NCBI GenBank assembly: GCA_013397455.1
Contig: VYZB01000343.1
Span: forward strand, 397,124-461,123
From: Crotophaga sulcirostris
Lineage: Eukaryota; Chordata; Aves; Cuculiformes; Crotophagidae
Length of the DNA: 64,000 bases
Direction: 5' to 3'
Part shown: one piece after another, positions 59,701-64,000 of the stretch
How the letters are laid out: each line of letters begins with the position of its first letter
Numbering within the stretch: the stretch's first letter is position 1
Notes under the pieces: generated by a model
Told to the model about the DNA's origin: nothing
Databases searched by the model: none
What the model saw: only the letters and a program-made list of their open reading frames with translations
Program-made: the position numbers and the translations under genes

Positions 59701-61200
59701 TGTTTATGTGCTGAATTTTACTTTGACACTTTCATACAAGTTCTATATTTTCTGTGATTGTCTGGACAGCATAAAATTCCTCCAAATCACAAATATTCTG
59801 AAACAAATAATTCCAGGCTCAGCTACCTAAAAAAATCTATAAATATATATCCAGAAATATTAATAACTAGACAAGAACAGTTGATCCTCATTGTCCTAGA
59901 CTGCAGTATCTGTTGACACATCTTACAACATAATTTCTGCCTGTGATTCCATCCCAGGAATTTCTCTCATGATAAAAACATCTTCCAAATATTTCAGCCC
60001 ACTAAGCAAAGTGTTAATTGTACTTCTGAGATTACCTTATATTTTATTTGCTCTGTTTACATTGGGTAATTTGTAAGAACGGTGGACTGATGATTCCCTG
60101 CAATTCTTGATTTTAAATTCCAAACTATAGTTTTACCCTTTAACTTACTGGTAAGGAAATAACACCTACAACCTCTGCCTGTGCCCACTCTGTCCACTTC
60201 ACAATGTCCTGTGGGCTTGGATAAGGATAGGGGCTGGGTAAAAGACTTGCCTAGAAACAAGCTGATAACACGAGATGTGTTCTACAAATGTGCTCTAATT
60301 TAAGCAGTAGAAGATCACGTGCATGCTAGGTAATTAATTTGGGAATTTAACAGATCAAAGGTCAGAATCACAACAAAATTAGCTTGTTTCTTTATATCAC
60401 CACTTATGAGGCAGAAGGTGGGGGATATGTATTGTGAGCACTCTCTAGTTAAACTGTTGTGCTAGCACAAAACATTACTGCATTAGGCTGTAGCCTGTAA
60501 TCAATCCCAGCTGGAAGCTCATATCAACATTACTGTTCTTCTTGCCAGTTCTCTGTTAATCCTTTAAAAGGGTAGGTAAAAAGAGGACTAGTGTCTTATA
60601 TTACATAAGTTGATTTATAGAACCCAGCTATTCAAACATTTTATTCTACACAGTTTACAGGCCAAATAATTTTATTTCTGAAATGTTTAATTGGTTAATT
60701 TAGACCATACAAAATAAATGACAAAAGGCTCCAACGGAAATTCCATCCCATAGTCTCATTTTGGAGTATTTTGTTCCCATTTGTAATGTAGGGCCTCTCT
60801 CTGTTCACTATAGCAATACTTTGTTGGGCTAAGGAGTGAGTTTTTATATACATATGGAATTCTTAGAAATACTGTCATTGAGCCAGGTATTTCAAAATGT
60901 ATGTTTTCCCAGAAAACCCGATCTATGAGAGAGCATGCATATCTGCGCCACTTCTCTCCTTTTTGAGAGCTGACACAGGATGGACATGTGGCTTAAATAC
61001 CACAGGTTTAGTTGCCCTGAGAGTGGTGGTAACACCCTGATGTGTCTCCCATTTTCAAAGCCAATCGGTCCCATTATAATGAAGCTAAAAGCCCTGCAAG
61101 GGATTGTCATCTAGATGAAAACAGATGAATTGGAACTGGGAAAAACCAACATAAACCTGCCCTGAAAACAACTTTAAAAGCTAGCTAGAACTTTGTACTC
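56721..61200. other. non-coding stretch with one strong hairpin
   Basis: AT-rich, with no gene or named repeat. A purine-rich A/G tract lies at 57759-57790. A short tandem ACAGGATTG repeat is at about 59390-59407. The palindrome at 58040-58070 is listed separately. Confidence 0.5.
58040..58070. repeat. perfect inverted repeat, 14-bp arms, 3-base loop
   Basis: CAAGCTAGAATATG at 58040-58053, loop TTT at 58054-58056, then the exact reverse complement CATATTCTAGCTTG at 58057-58070. An RNA copy would extend the stem by at least one G-U pair. No T run follows. No miRNA-like length, so a classical microRNA precursor is unlikely. Confidence 0.95.
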
Positions 61201-61228
61201 TTTTTTTTTTTAATTTTTTTTTTTTTTG
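61201..61228. repeat. T-rich homopolymer tract
   Basis: Two T runs separated by AA. It has no retrotransposon body adjoining it that I can recognise. Confidence 0.9.
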
Positions 61229-64000
61229 GCTTAAAACGTTCTTTTTCTCCTCCCTCTTGTCTAATAATCTTCAAAGTAGTTTGAATCCTTGGGAGTCCAG
61301 TTGACTCATTATGAATCCTAGATAAGTTAGCAGCCTGCCTGGTGCCACTGAATTCCCAAAACATGCTATCACTAACCCTGAATGTGCAGTTTGGGTCTGG
61401 AAGTAAATGTAGCTTCCTAGGTTTAGAGGAGTGGGGAACACATCATTTTGCATCCTCTCTTTCTGCCTACTCCTTTTCCTATACATTGATCATGAGCTTC
61501 AGTTTCATGTGTAGACAGGAGCCAGCCTTCTGGGTTAAACAGAAAGCTATTCAAGCTCCAGACACCTCCTAGATTCATTAAAACTTGCTAAAAGATGTGG
61601 CCGATTTTACTAAGCTCATCAGAAAAAAAAATGCTGCTTTAAACAAGAGTAAAAACAGAAAAGACTACAAAAATCACTAAACACAGAAAATACTTCTAGT
61701 CTTAAAGCGGCTGCTTTGGAAAAATGCTACTGCAAATGGGGTACAGTTTCAGGATACTGGTTGTACAGTTAGGAAGGTTACAGTCTGTGCCAAACTGCCT
61801 TTATGCACAGCTGAGGGCAATGTTTCTTTTATGTCTACTACTTATTTCCAACACAGAGTAAGCTGTGGTTCAAACAGTGATTCTGGTTGGTGTTTTATAT
61901 TTTGTAGCTTTTTTGTCTCGCAAAGACAAAAGATTAAATCAGATCAAAGCTTAAAGCAAAGTCTGAATTCCATAAGACAAATTTCAGTCCTTTAGCCAGT
62001 AAAGGAAATGGTGCCTTGATAGTCACAACAGATATCCAGAACCTTGTGGAAAGGACTTCGAATTTTTTGATTCAAATCTTTAGTGGATTTCCTAGTGGAA
62101 AGAAATTTAATTATGTTAGAGGAAAATGTGATACACTATCTATTTCATTGATTTTTTTATTGTTAATTTTTTTGAAAACCATCACATCATATTAGAGTCT
62201 AATACATTTTTGGCAAACAGTTTTCCTACCATAAACAAATGGAACAGAAAACTAATTACCTTAAATCCATAGCCAGTGCCACCGTTATTTTCAGCTCTCA
62301 AACTTTTACGCATTTTCTTGGCCTTTGAATCTCTATTATGTCCTTGAACTTTATCTTGCAACTAGTTTGTTCTTCTAAACTTGTAATAATAGGTCCAGTG
62401 AGATAAATCCAGTTATAGAGGTTTGTTTAGCTGAATTTAAGTAATCATTTTGTATAGAGTTATATTTCCTTTTCTGTGTTCTTATTGTTTGACTTAGAGA
62501 AAACTTTTGATTTATTTATTAATCTCAGTTGTTTTTTAACTGTATCAAACAACGCCTCAGAGGTGTGAGACTTTTTTTTTGTGAATTAAATTAATATTTA
62601 TTACTGAAATTTCACACAAAACCAAAACCCAAAACAAGAAATAGTGTCCCAGGTATAGGAGAAAAAGAAAAACAAGAAATTGAAAATAAAAGACAGAAAA
62701 AATATTCACTTTAGCAGAAGCCTATACTATGCATCAATCTACAGTGTCCATGGCTGTCTTTATTTGGTATACACATCAGGCTCCTATGTTTAAGTCAGAA
62801 TTTCTTGGATAGATAGGTGCATATGCACAAAGTACCGTATCTGATGTGTCTGTGGTTTATCCAGCACACTGGGCATTGCTTTATGGGGAGCCTGTGTTTG
62901 TTCTGTCCTTCCAAATATGTTCCATATGCACTAGACAGGTAAATTACACTGTGATGTCTAACAATTTCAATATACCCAGAACATGCACTTTTGTTACACA
63001 GACACTGTGTATCTAAGCATCAAATGAACCATAGGCACCTACCTGTCCTGGATGTCTTCCAGTCCCTGCATGTCCAGCAGAACAGGGACACAAATTGTGA
63101 TCCACAGCCCAAGGCTTATTGCCACTGCACTGGTTGGGCTGTTGTGCTACACCAGGAATCAGAAAAAATAGCAAAAGTTCTCTTTTCTGCCTGGAAAAGA
63201 GATATTTAGAGAAATGCCTTAGGCCTGGTAACGTTATATTCCTATGGACATCCACTCCTTGTCATGAGAAAAATACAAGAATTTCCTAAAATCTGCTCCT
63301 AACTGATCAGGACTCATTTAAATCAGTGGTTCTCTCTGTAACTAATAGAGTAAAGGATCTCTGCCAGACTTCTAGATAGAATCTTTGATGCTTAGATGTT
63401 TAATAGCTTATATTTTATTTGTTTTCTTTTTGGTATTCTACTTATTATTAAAAATCTTATATTGTTTAAGAAAACTCTAAATTGCTAGCAAGATAATTTA
63501 TTTTGGGGCAAGGTACTGTGGGATGTTTCTAACCACATCCTCTGTCCTGAGGCAAATAATATCTGTGAGGGTAACTCTGACAAGCAGTTGCATTTTATAA
63601 AAGAAAGATGTAGTACCCATTTTAAAGAGTTACCTCCAAACAGCATCATCGAAGCAGAAAGCTAAAATGGGCAAAAGGTAATAATGTCACCTGTGTCCAT
63701 GATAGCAGAAATAAAAATATCGTTTTAAGTGTCTTCATGTACAATAGATTTATAATCTGTGAATCTGAATTACTAAAAGCAATATAAGGAAAATCGAATA
63801 TTCATAGGACTGATTTCTGGACAATTTTCTCTATAGATGAGCAGATAACAATGCTGATATGTTCCAGTATCCTTATTCTTTGTTCAGTACTCCAGGAACC
63901 TTGCAATATAAAGAAGTTTATAAGTATAAAGTGTAGGGACTTTATACAATAAAATTACTAAGCATAAGGAACCAGTCACTTCAAGTGTACTTCTCTTTTG
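61229..64000. other. non-coding stretch, nothing recognised
   Basis: AT-rich single-copy sequence to the window end. 62991-63255 is open in one frame on each strand over the same bases and is slightly less AT-rich, but gives no known protein. Nothing else seen. Confidence 0.5.

Noticed and set aside
1..64000. CRISPR arrays, tRNA or rRNA genes, prokaryotic operons
   Set aside because: No regularly spaced repeats, no cloverleaf or rRNA words seen, and the repeats present are avian retroelements.

Overview
This window reads as nuclear DNA from a bird, most likely a neoavian. It is AT-rich and contains no protein-coding gene that I can support. The organism call rests on two things. There are several copies of the CR1 LINE, with its reverse-transcriptase and endonuclease peptides and 3' tails of ATTCTATGATTCTGTGAT type. 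There is also a solo retroviral LTR of about 1 kb, of a type I recall as common in neoavian genomes. I see no rRNA, tRNA, CRISPR array, operon or bacterial signal. The stretch looks like a gene desert or the inside of a very large intron.

Layout. 1-600: broken CR1 reverse-transcriptase region on the minus strand, cut by the window edge. About 1480-2390: coding-like minus-strand frames that I cannot assign. 6780-7540: ancient CR1 relic, minus. 8990-9175: possible MIR-like SINE. 14832-15420: clear CR1 3' end, plus. 19640-20215: ancient CR1, minus. 20330-20997: CR1 5' end and endonuclease piece joined to a 3' tail, plus. 33908-34260: GC-rich patch of unknown origin. 35335-37210: three CR1 pieces in both orientations. 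41787-42793: solo LTR. 44215-44400: reverse-transcriptase relic. 49468-49519 and 50673-50724: a 52-bp sequence present twice. 49670-49960: ancient CR1. 54700-54974: isolated CR1 5'-end piece, minus. 56619-56720: ancient CR1 tail. 58040-58070: perfect 14-bp-arm hairpin. The rest is unannotated single-copy AT-rich sequence with scattered homopolymer and simple-sequence runs.

Nothing here works together as a pathway. The readable history is transposon history: very old, heavily mutated CR1-like elements; younger but still broken CR1 copies, two of which look internally deleted; and one LTR left after recombination removed its provirus. I found no convincing new biological system. The items most worth checking are the duplicated 52-mer, the orphan CR1 5'-end fragment, the perfect hairpin and the unassigned coding-like stretch near 2 kb. 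All family names come from memory and reading by eye; no database search was possible.
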